This document shows, in pieces, positions 1 to 8,909 of a stretch of DNA of 43,657 bases. Source of the stretch: Pseudomonadota bacterium (GTDB lineage: Bacteria > Desulfobacterota > Desulfobulbia > Desulfobulbales > CALZHT01). The translations under genes and the position numbers were made by a program. Each line of letters starts with the position of its first letter. Positions within the stretch are counted from its first letter, which is position 1. The notes beneath the pieces were generated by a model. It searched no databases. It saw only the letters and a program-made list of their open reading frames with translations, and was not told where the DNA came from. The stretch lies in assembly GCA_018823135.1 (NCBI GenBank), contig JAHJJF010000092.1, positions 1-43,657 of the forward strand. Direction: 5' to 3'.

Positions 1-1085
1 AGCACTGATTTGCCATTGGGCGCCATGGTCGGGTCATAACCGTAATGCCTGATACTGATCCGATCAAGGATTTCTCCTGCAACTTCAATCACCTCGGAGG
101 GTTGAATTACCGCCTTATGCGGCTGGTCCGAGAAATCCCCTGAAACCCCCAGCGAAACCTGGATCTGTGATGCAAATATCGGCAGCGTATTATAATATTT
201 CCTGATGGTTTCATTGGTATATCTACCGTGCAGCAATGAAAAAATCGTATTATGGCCGTCACCGGCAGAAATTAGCCGGTCAGCCCGATGCTCGGTTCCA
301 TCAGCAAGACAGACCCCTACCGCGGTGTCATCTTCGACGATTATTTCGAGAACTCTTTTTTTATAATGAACTTCTCCACCCAGATCCAGATAACGCTTTT
401 CAATACTGCGCGCAAAGGGGAGCGAGCCACCCACCGGATAACCAGCATCACCGCAATGCATCCAGGCCAGAGTCATCAGCATGGCAAGCATGGAAAAATC
501 CGGCTGGTCAAAGGTGATTGGAAAAGCGTATCGCAAGAATGGATCTTTAAACCGCCCTGCAAATTCCTGAACCGTTATACGACTGTATTTTTCAAAAATC
601 GGCATCAGCGGCAGCATCATGAGTCCGACCTTTATTCCGTATGCAGCGCCGCTCAAACCCTCATCCATGGGTTCACCCAGCGGTACCAGCGCCCGTGCCG
701 CATTGCAGAATTCCGTGATAATTTCATCATCAGCAGGCGACAAGTCCTTCATATGCCCTTCAAGCTTATCAAGGTCACTATAACAGGTAAAACATTTGCC
801 GCCCCTTGCTTCGACCCTCATGAACTCCTGATGTTGAATTATTTCCCTTCCCTGGACTGCTCCAAGTTCCTGCCACATAAGGTTATAACGCGTTTGGGGT
901 CTGGTTCCCACCAACCAGTGAACACAGCCGTCAAAGGTGTACCCATTGCGCTTCCACGCGGTGCACAAGCCGCCGGGTTTATCATGCAGTTCAAAAATCC
1001 GGGTACGGTAACCATTCATCCGTGCATAACATCCTGCGGATAGGCCGGCGATGCCAGCGCCGATTATGATAATTGATTTGTCCAT
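1..1085 (-). CDS. FAD-dependent oxidoreductase, phytoene-desaturase-like (5' part only)
   Basis: The reverse complement from the ATG at 1085 stays open to the window edge (about 361 codons), so the C-terminus is missing. It begins with a beta strand and the dinucleotide-binding motif GAGIAG (residues 9-14), then an acidic residue and DKPGGLC, as in the CrtI / phytoene desaturase / retinol-saturase family. These enzymes bind FAD non-covalently and oxidise or reduce long polyene or isoprenoid chains; the substrate here cannot be told. Further down it reads VHWLVGT and later DGTEHRADRLISAGDGH, the usual second FAD-contact region. It is divergent from the Fe-S protein gene at 1483. A long open frame on the opposite strand (288-1043) is its shadow. 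It could equally be a generic NAD(P)/FAD amine-oxidase-like protein. Confidence 0.85.
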   Translation of the reverse strand, partial: MDKSIIIIGAGIAGLSAGCYARMNGYRTRIFELHDKPGGLCTAWKRNGYTFDGCVHWLVGTRPQTRYNLMWQELGAVQGREIIQHQEFMRVEARGGKCFTCYSDLDKLEGHMKDLSPADDEIITEFCNAARALVPLGEPMDEGLSGAAYGIKVGLMMLPLMPIFEKYSRITVQEFAGRFKDPFLRYAFPITFDQPDFSMLAMLMTLAWMHCGDAGYPVGGSLPFARSIEKRYLDLGGEVHYKKRVLEIIVEDDTAVGVCLADGTEHRADRLISAGDGHNTIFSLLHGRYTNETIRKYYNTLPIFASQIQVSLGVSGDFSDQPHKAVIQPSEVIEVAGEILDRISIRHYGYDPTMAPNGKSV

Positions 1086-1482
1086 TATTCTTTATCTATT
1101 GATGAAAATTATCTAGATTATGAGATTTCATTGATTTACTATTCCAGGGGTCGGCTTACTTTCCACAAAACTTACAATTGACGGATTCTAACAAAACGGT
1201 TCATATCTATCAATAAATGAGTACTTGACACAACATTGAATCCATAAAGACTCCTTTTAAATGCCAGAAAACCTGCTGGACCAAGTGAGTTGCTAAATCT
1301 TTTTTATTTTATACTAATTTACAGAGTTATCCTCATTTATACACCTGTCATTCGCAAGAGAGCAGATTTGACAACTCGACATACAAAGTGTCATCATGCC
1401 TGAAGGATATATTTCCCTCAAGACCTAACCCTTCAGATACTCATTAAAAATACTTAATAAAATCCTTCGGACCGAATAGCCA
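1086..1482. other. Divergent intergenic region, AT-rich
   Basis: This stretch of about 400 bases lies between the oxidoreductase (minus) and the Fe-S protein (plus), so it should hold both promoters. TTGACA-like hexamers occur at 1225-1230 and around 1366-1371, but neither has a convincing TATAAT-like partner at 16-18 bases. I see no ORF with recognisable content, no tRNA and no strong hairpin. Confidence 0.5.
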
Positions 1483-2811
1483 ATGGGACATCTTGTCGGC
1501 AAGACTTTATATAAAAGACTCTCAGTCAACATTGACAATATGGGTTTTCCCATCGCCGGGAACCAGGCATTTTTTGCTGTTCTCCGTCACCTGTATTCTG
1601 AAACCGAGGCGAGCATTGTTATTCAATTGCCTTACCGGCTGTCCTCATTACAACAGATCGAAAAGCTTACTAAAATCAGTTGCCCAAAGCTCGAACATTA
1701 CCTTGAAAAATTATGCTTTAAAGGCCTGGTGATAGACATCTGGGTTGAAGACCAATATCTTTATATGCCTTCACCTTATGCTGTGGGTATTTTTGAATTC
1801 ACCTTCATGAAAACCGGGCCCGATGCTGATATCCGGACAATTGCCAAACTTTTCCATGAATATCATTTGTCTTTCACGAAAGGCGACAGGTCATCAGAAA
1901 ACCGTAAAAGGACAAAAAAGCCCCTGCCTTCAATAGGGATTATGCGGACAATTCCCTATGAGGAACATATTGCCCGTGATGCCTATGTGGAAGTACTTGA
2001 CTACGAAAAGGCAAGCGCTATCGTCGAGCAATCAGGGGATAAAATGGCGATCAGCCATTGCTCTTGCCGTCACCAGAAGTATCATGCCGGAACCAAGGAA
2101 TGCGACCATCCGCTTCAGACATGCTCCAGCTTCGGCTGGATGGCGGACTTTGTAATCCGCAGAGGTCTCGGCACACCAGTCACTAAAACACAGATGCTGG
2201 AGAATATCGCCCGTTCAAAGGAATTAAAGCTTGTCCTGAACGCGGATAATGTAAAGCAAAATATTACTTTCATCTGCCATTGCTGCAAATGCTGCTGCCA
2301 TACTTTAAAAAACATGCGGCTTTGCGGTTATCCTAATATTGTGGTCACCTCAACGCTTATTTCAAAAGTCGATGAAAAAAAATGCATCGGCTGCGGCCTG
2401 TGTGCTGAAGCCTGCCCGGTTGATGCGATTAAGATGGTTCCCACCGGTGATAAAAAGAAAAAAAAGAAGCCCGTGCTTGATCAAGAAATGTGCCTGGGAT
2501 GCGGTATTTGCGCCCAGACCTGCAAGACGGACGCGGTCCTGCTGGATAAACGAGAGCAGCGGGTGATTCATCCTGAAAACACCTACGAACGGATACTGCT
2601 CCAGTCCTTGCGGAACGGCAAACTGCAGCACCAGCTCTTTCCAAATCCCCAACAGATCACTCATAAAGCAATGCGAGGCATACTTGGTGCTTTCCTGCGG
2701 CTCGACCCCGTTAAACGCGGACTCATGAGCGACATTCTGCGCTCAAGATTTCTAAGCGCCATAAAAACAACCACAACAATTTTTGGTGCTTCCCGCAGTT
2801 GGCCTGAGTAA
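1483..2811 (+). CDS. Cys-rich 4Fe-4S dicluster protein with winged-helix-like N-terminus
   Basis: 442 residues. Residues ~35-110 look like a winged helix (helix, then KLEHYLEKLCFKGLVIDIW and a YYMPSP-like strand). The middle carries the Cys-rich segments HCSCRH (~193) and CHCCKCCCH (~265). The C-terminal third has two ferredoxin motifs of the type CxxCxxCxxxC, reading CIGCGLCAEAC and CLGCGICAQTC, which should bind two [4Fe-4S] clusters. The second motif ends in C-K where a proline is usual. This arrangement matches a cytosolic family I remember from sulfate reducers, annotated only as 4Fe-4S binding proteins; its role is unknown and could be redox sensing or electron transfer. No strong Shine-Dalgarno precedes the ATG at 1483. 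The stop is 2 bases before the next start, so the two genes are probably coupled. Confidence 0.85.
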   Translation: MGHLVGKTLYKRLSVNIDNMGFPIAGNQAFFAVLRHLYSETEASIVIQLPYRLSSLQQIEKLTKISCPKLEHYLEKLCFKGLVIDIWVEDQYLYMPSPYAVGIFEFTFMKTGPDADIRTIAKLFHEYHLSFTKGDRSSENRKRTKKPLPSIGIMRTIPYEEHIARDAYVEVLDYEKASAIVEQSGDKMAISHCSCRHQKYHAGTKECDHPLQTCSSFGWMADFVIRRGLGTPVTKTQMLENIARSKELKLVLNADNVKQNITFICHCCKCCCHTLKNMRLCGYPNIVVTSTLISKVDEKKCIGCGLCAEACPVDAIKMVPTGDKKKKKKPVLDQEMCLGCGICAQTCKTDAVLLDKREQRVIHPENTYERILLQSLRNGKLQHQLFPNPQQITHKAMRGILGAFLRLDPVKRGLMSDILRSRFLSAIKTTTTIFGASRSWPE

Positions 2812-2813
2812 CC

Positions 2814-3416
2814 ATGATCAAACAAAAATTTAGAAAAATACTCATCAAGGCTGTCCGTTCAATTTATTATTGCCAGCGGCATATCATATTAACGCGCGAC
2901 CTGAAAGTTCCTAAAATCTCGCTGGATGATATTCATATTCGCTCTATCAGAGAGGACTCCGAAGCACTCACAGACCTCAGCAACCATGTGCCGCATAAGG
3001 CAAAAATAATTCAACAGCGACTTGAGGCCGGGGTTGACTGCTATGTGGTCTACAATGACACAAACAAAATGATTGCCTACGGTTGGTATGCAACCAGGGA
3101 CTTTTATGAACCGATGCAGGACGTTACTTTCATGTTACAAAAAGGCCAGGTATACCCATTTGACGTTGAACTTTTGGAAGAATACCGGGGGCAGTTCATG
3201 CTCGCCCCCAAACTTGCCTATCTTTTCTGGAACCATTACATCACATTAGGATATAATAACATAATCTGCATGGTTGATCTGAAGAATACCGCCAGCTTGC
3301 AACTTCATGCCTTTATGAACTTCAAGGAATTCGGTGAAATGATTTTGACCCGTTTCATTTTCACCAAACCTTTCACCACCCGAAGACGCTATACAGGTTC
3401 ATATTTTGACCAATAA
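2814..3416 (+). CDS. GNAT-like acyltransferase-related protein
   Basis: 200 residues. The fold pattern resembles GNAT N-acetyltransferases: a basic N-terminal helix, a central strand pair (CYVVYNDTNKMIAYGWYAT), and a late segment DLKNTASLQLHAFMNFKEFG, which matches the usual GNAT ending where a helix after N-x-x-S-x-x-L-H leads to a GF-like turn. The classical acetyl-CoA loop (R/Q-x-x-G-x-G/A) is not clear. It starts 2 bases after the Fe-S gene and precedes a second acyltransferase-like gene, so it probably modifies a sugar or lipid precursor of the polysaccharide locus. Function beyond the fold is inference. Confidence 0.6.
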   Translation: MIKQKFRKILIKAVRSIYYCQRHIILTRDLKVPKISLDDIHIRSIREDSEALTDLSNHVPHKAKIIQQRLEAGVDCYVVYNDTNKMIAYGWYATRDFYEPMQDVTFMLQKGQVYPFDVELLEEYRGQFMLAPKLAYLFWNHYITLGYNNIICMVDLKNTASLQLHAFMNFKEFGEMILTRFIFTKPFTTRRRYTGSYFDQ

Positions 3417-3482
3417 TCACGGAATATTTCCAGCTCGACGCCTCGGGCGCTAGCTCAATATCATCCTGAAATCCTATACTAA

Positions 3483-4610
3483 ATGTCCAAACTCACTGTC
3501 GAAACAATCCGGGATATTGCTGGTCTCGAAAAGCTGAAAACCTGCTGGGATGAATTGCTTGCAACAAGCGAAGCTGACCCTGTTTTCGGAAGTTACGAAT
3601 GGACCCGGATCTGGTGGCAATCCCATTCGGCAGATAATGTCGATCCTTTTCTGCTGGTTTTCACGCTTAACAAAACGGTAAAAGGGATTATCGGTCTTTA
3701 CCATACCCGCGCACAACAGGGGCCGTTCACCGTCCACACCATAAAATCACTCGGGGTGCCTGCAGCTGATTATTATAATTTTATTATTGCGGATGAATTT
3801 AAAGTCGAAATAATCAATCAATTTGTGGAAAACCAGATAACACAAGGTGATTTCGACGCCATTGCTTTGCGACATATCAAATCATCCTCCGGCAATCTGG
3901 CGGAGCTCGTCAGGATTTCCAAAAAGAACGGGTTGATCGCGGTTATTGAACAAACCGAGCCCTGCCCGTATATCCGTCTTGAAAAAACCTTTGAAGATTA
4001 CCGGCAAAAACAGCTGAACTCCCGCAGCCGTAATATGTACAGCCGGAAATATAAAAAACTCCTGGCCTTGGGGGAAATCCGCTTTGAAATGGTTACGGAC
4101 AAGGCCGCAATCATCAAGGTTCTCCCAGAAATGGCGGCGCTTGAAGATAAATCCTGGAAAGGGCCCCGGCAAGTGGGCATATTCGCCTCTCCCGAAAAAA
4201 GAGACTTCTATTTCAAAGTCACCGAAGCCCTTGCAGAAAAAGAACAGGTCGCCCTTCACTTGCTCTGGCATAATGCCAGGCTTTTATGTTATTATTTCTG
4301 TTTTCTGCTTGATGACAGACTTTATTTTTACAATACTGCCTTTGACCCCGAATACAGCCGTTTCTCTCCGGGATCGTTGAGCTTTCTCGATTTGATTAAA
4401 TGCTGCCACGAGCGGCGAATTATAATTATCGACATGCTCCGCGGCGGTCATGATTATAAATCAGGCTGGGCCGCGCAATGCACCGAAAACATCAATCTGC
4501 ACCTTTTTCCCCCTACGATCAAAGGGCGGATACTGGCTCTGCTTTTCGAGCTACGGCTTAATTTGCGGAAGTTGAAACGAAAATTTATAGGCAAGAAACA
4601 TGAAAACTGA
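3483..4610 (+). CDS. CelD/BcsL-like GNAT acyltransferase (Acetyltransf_6 / FemAB-like)
   Basis: 375 residues with the pattern of the CelD/FemAB-like double-GNAT family: an N-terminal half with DPVFGSYEWTRIWWQ (~32-46), a linker, and a C-terminal GNAT half containing ALHLLWHNARLLCYYFCFLLDDRLYFYNTAFDPEYSRFSPG (~257 onward; given here as the strand pair and the F-D-P-E-Y-S-R-F-S-P-G turn). Proteins of this family are common in exopolysaccharide loci and are thought to transfer acyl or aminoacyl groups to sugars. It overlaps the following sulfotransferase by 11 bases in another frame, which suggests translational coupling. The substrate cannot be read from the sequence. Confidence 0.75.
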   Translation: MSKLTVETIRDIAGLEKLKTCWDELLATSEADPVFGSYEWTRIWWQSHSADNVDPFLLVFTLNKTVKGIIGLYHTRAQQGPFTVHTIKSLGVPAADYYNFIIADEFKVEIINQFVENQITQGDFDAIALRHIKSSSGNLAELVRISKKNGLIAVIEQTEPCPYIRLEKTFEDYRQKQLNSRSRNMYSRKYKKLLALGEIRFEMVTDKAAIIKVLPEMAALEDKSWKGPRQVGIFASPEKRDFYFKVTEALAEKEQVALHLLWHNARLLCYYFCFLLDDRLYFYNTAFDPEYSRFSPGSLSFLDLIKCCHERRIIIIDMLRGGHDYKSGWAAQCTENINLHLFPPTIKGRILALLFELRLNLRKLKRKFIGKKHEN

Positions 4611-5298
4611 AGATGCACCAATTTACATTGTTTCAGGACTGCCCCGTTCCGGAACATCGATGATGATGAAGATACTGGAAGCGGGCGGACTGCAGACCAT
4701 GGTGGACAATATCCGCACCCCGGACGAAAATAACCCCAGAGGCTATTATGAACTGGAGGCGGTGAAAACCATAAAAAAAGACCATTCCTGGCTCGCAGAG
4801 GCCAGAGGCAAGGCGATAAAAATCATCTCAAAACTACTCCAGGCACTGCCTACCGGATATTCCTATAAAATTATCTTCATGAAACGGCGGCTCGAAGAAA
4901 TAATTTCATCCCAGGAAACCATGCTCCAAAGAGAAGGAAAATCAGCGGCTGTTGACGGCAAAAAACTTGCGGCCCTGTACCATAACCATCTGGAGGAAAT
5001 TGAAGAATGGCTTTCCCGGCAAAAAAATATCGAAGTATTGTATGTCACTTACCACGAAGTCATTGCCGACCCCAAAACCAACCTGCAATTGTTGAATAAC
5101 TTTTTGGATAATTGTCTGATTATCGAGAAGATGGTTCGTGTAGTTGATAACAGCCTCTATCGGCAACGAACTGATCCTGGCCGGGTTTCAGATCATCAGG
5201 AAAACACAAAAATTTCCGGGAATACCGTAGAAGAAAACGCCACTGCCGAATCCAACAAAAAAATAGAAGATCAGCTCAAGGCTCTGGGATATATGTAA
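4600..5298 (+). CDS. Short sulfotransferase-family protein with LKALGYM tail
   Basis: 232 residues. The N-terminus reads IYIVSGLPRSGTSMMMKIL; LPRSGTS is the 5'-phosphosulfate loop of PAPS-dependent sulfotransferases. Residues ~87-100 (YKIIFMKRRLEEIISSQ) fit the 3'-phosphate-binding element with its Arg and Ser. The protein is shorter than usual cytosolic sulfotransferases (about 270-300). It continues into an acidic, Lys/Asn-rich linker (~195-222) and ends in LKALGYM, a tail also seen on the unrelated hydrolase at 8910-10511. It starts inside the end of the preceding acyltransferase gene. The predicted role is sulfation of a sugar or lipid precursor in the cytoplasm; the acceptor is unknown. 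Confidence 0.8.
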   Translation: MKTEDAPIYIVSGLPRSGTSMMMKILEAGGLQTMVDNIRTPDENNPRGYYELEAVKTIKKDHSWLAEARGKAIKIISKLLQALPTGYSYKIIFMKRRLEEIISSQETMLQREGKSAAVDGKKLAALYHNHLEEIEEWLSRQKNIEVLYVTYHEVIADPKTNLQLLNNFLDNCLIIEKMVRVVDNSLYRQRTDPGRVSDHQENTKISGNTVEENATAESNKKIEDQLKALGYM

Positions 5299-5384
5299 AA
5301 CCAACCTTCTCAATCCGTAACCGTAATGCAAGACGACAGTTTCCTGATTCTGGAGAAATCTTGACACATACAAAGGTGTTACCC

Positions 5385-6287
5385 ATGCCGCTCCCTAATT
5401 TTTTTATTATTGGCGCGCCAAGATCCGGCACGACCTATATGCATAATTGTTTAAAGCAGCATCCTCAAATATTTTTCCCGATAATAAAAGAACCCAGTTT
5501 TTTTTCTTATGACAAAAACAACCCGAAAATTGTTGAATTATACTCAAAGCTAGATGCTGCTTATGGGCACAAACTTATCAGATCAATGGATGAATATGCC
5601 AATCTGTTCATTGATGTAAAAGACAAATCCTCGATCGGCGAATCATCAACAAATTACTTATATTTCCCAAATACTGCTCAAAATATATACAAACATGTAC
5701 CAACGGCAAAAATCATTGTTTCGCTAAGAAATCCTGTTGATGCTTTATATTCAATATGCACATGGGCATATATGTATAAATTCATTTATACACCTTTTTT
5801 TAATCTCTCAATAAAAGAACAACTCAATACAATTAACGAATTCGATAGATTCTATTTCAATCCTTATTTTTATTATAAATATTTATCTGAATATCTTTCT
5901 GTATTTGACAGAAGCAGAATAAAAATTGTTATTTTTGAAGAATGGATTAAAGAGCCTGAAAAATGCATTCCGGAAATTTTCAATTTTCTAGAATTAGATA
6001 CAAAGTCTAAAGTAGAATATAATGTTGAAGAATTTAAGAGTGATATTATCAGGTCTCTTTTTATTAAAAAAATTATCAGAAGATTTTTTTTAGAAATATC
6101 AAATATCATTAATCCGTTTTCTGCCAAATTTGCATATTCATTAAAAAACAGAATAAAAGCCACGTTCCACACAAAACCTCCTCCAATCTCACCGGAGTCG
6201 AGAAATGAATTATTAAAACTTTATCATGATGATATCATGAAACTCCAAGACCTCCTCGACCGGGACCTTTCTTTATGGCTCAAGTAA
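5385..6287 (+). CDS. PAPS-type sulfotransferase, AT-rich gene
   Basis: 300 residues from the ATG at 5385. The first residues, MPLPNFFIIGAPRSGTTYMH, contain the phosphosulfate loop APRSGTT; LRNPVDALYS (~117-126) is the 3'-phosphate-binding element; the end (LLDRDLSLWL) is the usual sulfotransferase ending. A TTG at 5361 in the same frame, with GGAG five bases before it, is an alternative start adding eight residues. Codon use is very different from neighbours: lines around 5880 and 6060 are only about 15-25% GC, against more than 55% in adjacent genes, which indicates recent acquisition. It probably sulfates the same polymer or a lipid-linked precursor as its neighbours. Confidence 0.85.
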   Translation: MPLPNFFIIGAPRSGTTYMHNCLKQHPQIFFPIIKEPSFFSYDKNNPKIVELYSKLDAAYGHKLIRSMDEYANLFIDVKDKSSIGESSTNYLYFPNTAQNIYKHVPTAKIIVSLRNPVDALYSICTWAYMYKFIYTPFFNLSIKEQLNTINEFDRFYFNPYFYYKYLSEYLSVFDRSRIKIVIFEEWIKEPEKCIPEIFNFLELDTKSKVEYNVEEFKSDIIRSLFIKKIIRRFFLEISNIINPFSAKFAYSLKNRIKATFHTKPPPISPESRNELLKLYHDDIMKLQDLLDRDLSLWLK

Positions 6288-6311
6288 TTCTTGAATGACA
6301 CTCAGAAAATT

Positions 6312-7496
6312 ATGAATATTTTTATTTTATCATCTGCAATCGAAATGTACTCTTTTCAGCTCGCCAACGGCCTTGCGGAAAAAGACAACGTGATGATTGG
6401 CATGCGAAAATCCGAGGGTCTGAAACTTTTTTCTCAGTTTCAACCTTTTATTTCCGCTTCCAAGGTGACGAGTTACCTGACCCCTCATTATGCTTTTCCT
6501 GATCCCCGTTGTTTCTGGGAAGGACTGAAATTGTACAGGGAAATAATACATCATGACTCGCATGTGCTGCATTTCCATTCTGGCAATCTTTTTGCGGAAT
6601 ATCTTATCGCCCTCTTCCTGGCCCACAGAAAAAAAATCCCTATTATTACCACCTTTCATGACACATCTAACCATTCCGGGGAACAGCGGAAACTGCGGCA
6701 TAAATACATCAGCTCAAACCTCATAATGCATGTAACGGATCATGCAATTGTGCATGGTAAAGTTCTTGCTGATGACGGTGTAAATTTCGGCTTTGACAGG
6801 AGCTTGATTACTGTGGTCCCCCACGGCAATTATGATATCTATCATCACACGGCCAACCCCGCAGAAGAGTCGCAACCCGTACCGGGCAGGGTCCTGCTTT
6901 TCGGAAGAATGATTCGGTATAAAGGCCTTGAGATTTTAATCAAGGCGGCTCCCGTCATCGCCTCAAGGGTTCCCAATTTAAAAATTGTTCTGGCCGGGAC
7001 TGGCCCTGAGCTCAATCGCCTGCTGCCGGAGGTGGAAAATAATCCCTTATTTGAGGTGCACAACAGGTTTATCGATTCGGGAGAAGTAAAAACTTTTTTC
7101 AGCCGTGCAAGTGTAATTGTCCTGCCGTACCATGATGCCACCCAATCCGGTCCGCTCCACCTCGCATACACATTCGGGCGACCGGTGGTCGCAAGCAAGG
7201 TCGGCGCCATCCCCGAAGCCCTGACCGATGGGATTGAAGGCATTCTCGTCCCGCCTGATAACCCTGAAGCCCTGGCCCAGGGACTCACCAGAATCCTCCT
7301 TGATCCTCAAACGGCTATGGATATGGGGCTGAATGGAAGGGAAAAGGCATCCACCCGCTTAAACTGGGCCGGCCCAATTGCCGAGCAGACAAGAAAGGCT
7401 TACGCCAAGGCTGTCGATCACCATGAAAACCGAAAAAAATACCTTCGCCCAAGCTTATTAAAAATGTTACTAAAGAAGTACACCTCTAATAATTAA
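6312..7496 (+). CDS. Family 4 glycosyltransferase
   Basis: 394 residues from the ATG at 6312; a TTG at 6291 would add seven. It has the two Rossmann domains of GT-B enzymes. The C-terminal half shows LLFGRMIRYKGLEILIKA (~197), where K-G-L contacts the nucleotide diphosphate, VVLAGTGPE-like KIVLAGTGPELNRL, and RPVVASKVGAIPEAL ahead of GILVPPDNPEALA. The first Glu of the usual E-x7-E motif is replaced (TQSGPLHLAYTFG), as in the subgroup of GT4 proteins with an SG turn there. It should transfer a sugar from a nucleotide-sugar to the lipid-linked repeat unit on the cytoplasmic face. It is the only ordinary glycosyltransferase seen in this locus. Confidence 0.88.
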   Translation: MNIFILSSAIEMYSFQLANGLAEKDNVMIGMRKSEGLKLFSQFQPFISASKVTSYLTPHYAFPDPRCFWEGLKLYREIIHHDSHVLHFHSGNLFAEYLIALFLAHRKKIPIITTFHDTSNHSGEQRKLRHKYISSNLIMHVTDHAIVHGKVLADDGVNFGFDRSLITVVPHGNYDIYHHTANPAEESQPVPGRVLLFGRMIRYKGLEILIKAAPVIASRVPNLKIVLAGTGPELNRLLPEVENNPLFEVHNRFIDSGEVKTFFSRASVIVLPYHDATQSGPLHLAYTFGRPVVASKVGAIPEALTDGIEGILVPPDNPEALAQGLTRILLDPQTAMDMGLNGREKASTRLNWAGPIAEQTRKAYAKAVDHHENRKKYLRPSLLKMLLKKYTSNN

Positions 7497-7574
7497 AACA
7501 GTTAGGCACGGATCATCTTTCAATATCATCTAAGTTAAGGACCGCAAGGTTTATCCATTCACAACCGTTTAATT

Positions 7575-8903
7575 ATGCTGAAAAAATTATTCCAAAAGAA
7601 AAATAAAAAGGTTGCGGTGCTTGGCCTTGACGGCGTGCCATACACCTTGCTGGTTACGATGATGAATAATGGTCACATGCCGCATCTTGAGAAAATCATC
7701 AATCAAGGGACCCTCACCAGCATGACCGCCTCCATCCCCGAAGTGTCCTCCACTTCCTGGAGTTGTTTCATGACCGCCGTGAATCCGGGAAAACATGGCA
7801 TTTACGGCTTTATGGAAATTGACCCCGACTCATACTCCTTCAAGTTTCCTAATACGAATGATCTGGCGAGCAAGACCCTTTGGGAGATTGCCGGGGGGAA
7901 TGGCCTGAAAAGTATTGTTATAAATATTCCATCCACCTACCCTGCAAAACCTCTAAACGGTGAACTCGTTGCCGGCTTTGTGGCGCTTGACTTAAAGAAG
8001 GCATGCTATCCCGAATCAATGTTTACGCATTTATCTGGCATGGGATACCGTCTCGATGTTGATGCTGGCAAAGCCGCGTCATCAATGGATGCATTTATCG
8101 AGGATTTAACACTCACATTTAAGAAACGAAAAGAAGCCATCCTTCATTATCTCAGAAAAAAAGACTGGGACCTGTTTGTAGGTGCCATAACCGAGACAGA
8201 CAGACTGCATCATTACCTTTGGGAAGCTTGGGAAAACTGTGATCATCCGCGTCATGCTTTCTTTATAGATTTTTATACAGAACTGGATACATTCATCGGG
8301 GATTTCCATAACCTACTTGATAAGCAGACCCCTTTTATCATGCTATCCGACCATGGCTTTACAACAATCAGACAAGAGGTGTATCTGAACCGTTTTCTTC
8401 AGGAAAAAGGCTATCTGAGCTTCACTTCTGATTCGCCCAGGTCTTTTCAAGATATGGCGCCACAAAGCACCGCATTTGTACTTGATCCTTCCCGGGTTTA
8501 TATCCACACGAAAAAACGCTATAGCCGGGGATGTGTTGAAACCAGTGATTATAAACAACTATGCGATTGCCTAAAAAAAGATCTGCTGGAATTTCAGATT
8601 GACGGGAAACAGGTAATCAAGGAAATCTTCGATGCACGCGATCTGTACATCGGCAGGGAAACCCATCGCGCCCCTGATCTGGTGCTTCTGCCCCATGAAG
8701 GATTTGACCTCAAAGGCAAGATAACCGAGAGAAATTTATACGGCAGAGGACTGCTCACCGGCGGCCATACCCGCGAAAACGCCATGCTCTATATCAATCG
8801 GCAAATACCATCAGGCAATCCTAATATTACCGATGTCGGAGCAACCATCCTTGATCTCCTGGGAATCCTCACAGCGGATCTTGATGGAAAAAGTCTGGTA
8901 TAA
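7575..8903 (+). CDS. Alkaline-phosphatase-superfamily phosphodiesterase-like enzyme, copy 1
   Basis: 442 residues of the type I phosphodiesterase / nucleotide pyrophosphatase group. The metal site is visible: LGLDG (Asp19), the nucleophile region PEVSSTSW (Ser58 at the place where relatives have Thr), TDRLHHYLWE (Asp and two His), MLSDHGF (Asp-His) and GGHTREN (His). It lacks the C/S-x-P-x-R motif of sulfatases, so it is not a sulfatase. No signal peptide is seen; the N-terminus is basic (KKLFQKKNKK). Such proteins are common in exopolysaccharide loci of Desulfobacterota, but their substrate is unknown. The next gene, 6 bases on, encodes a paralogue. The start ATG has only a weak ribosome-binding site. 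Confidence 0.82.
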   Translation: MLKKLFQKKNKKVAVLGLDGVPYTLLVTMMNNGHMPHLEKIINQGTLTSMTASIPEVSSTSWSCFMTAVNPGKHGIYGFMEIDPDSYSFKFPNTNDLASKTLWEIAGGNGLKSIVINIPSTYPAKPLNGELVAGFVALDLKKACYPESMFTHLSGMGYRLDVDAGKAASSMDAFIEDLTLTFKKRKEAILHYLRKKDWDLFVGAITETDRLHHYLWEAWENCDHPRHAFFIDFYTELDTFIGDFHNLLDKQTPFIMLSDHGFTTIRQEVYLNRFLQEKGYLSFTSDSPRSFQDMAPQSTAFVLDPSRVYIHTKKRYSRGCVETSDYKQLCDCLKKDLLEFQIDGKQVIKEIFDARDLYIGRETHRAPDLVLLPHEGFDLKGKITERNLYGRGLLTGGHTRENAMLYINRQIPSGNPNITDVGATILDLLGILTADLDGKSLV

Positions 8904-8909
8904 AAGATT

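Noticed and set aside
288-1043. 251-codon open frame on the plus strand
   Set aside because: It has no recognisable protein features, while the opposite strand encodes a clear FAD oxidoreductase with GAGIAG over the same bases.
1286-1304. Possible sigma-54 promoter (TGGACC ... TTGCT) before the Fe-S gene
   Set aside because: The distance between GG and GC is 12 bases instead of 10, so it does not fit the -24/-12 spacing.
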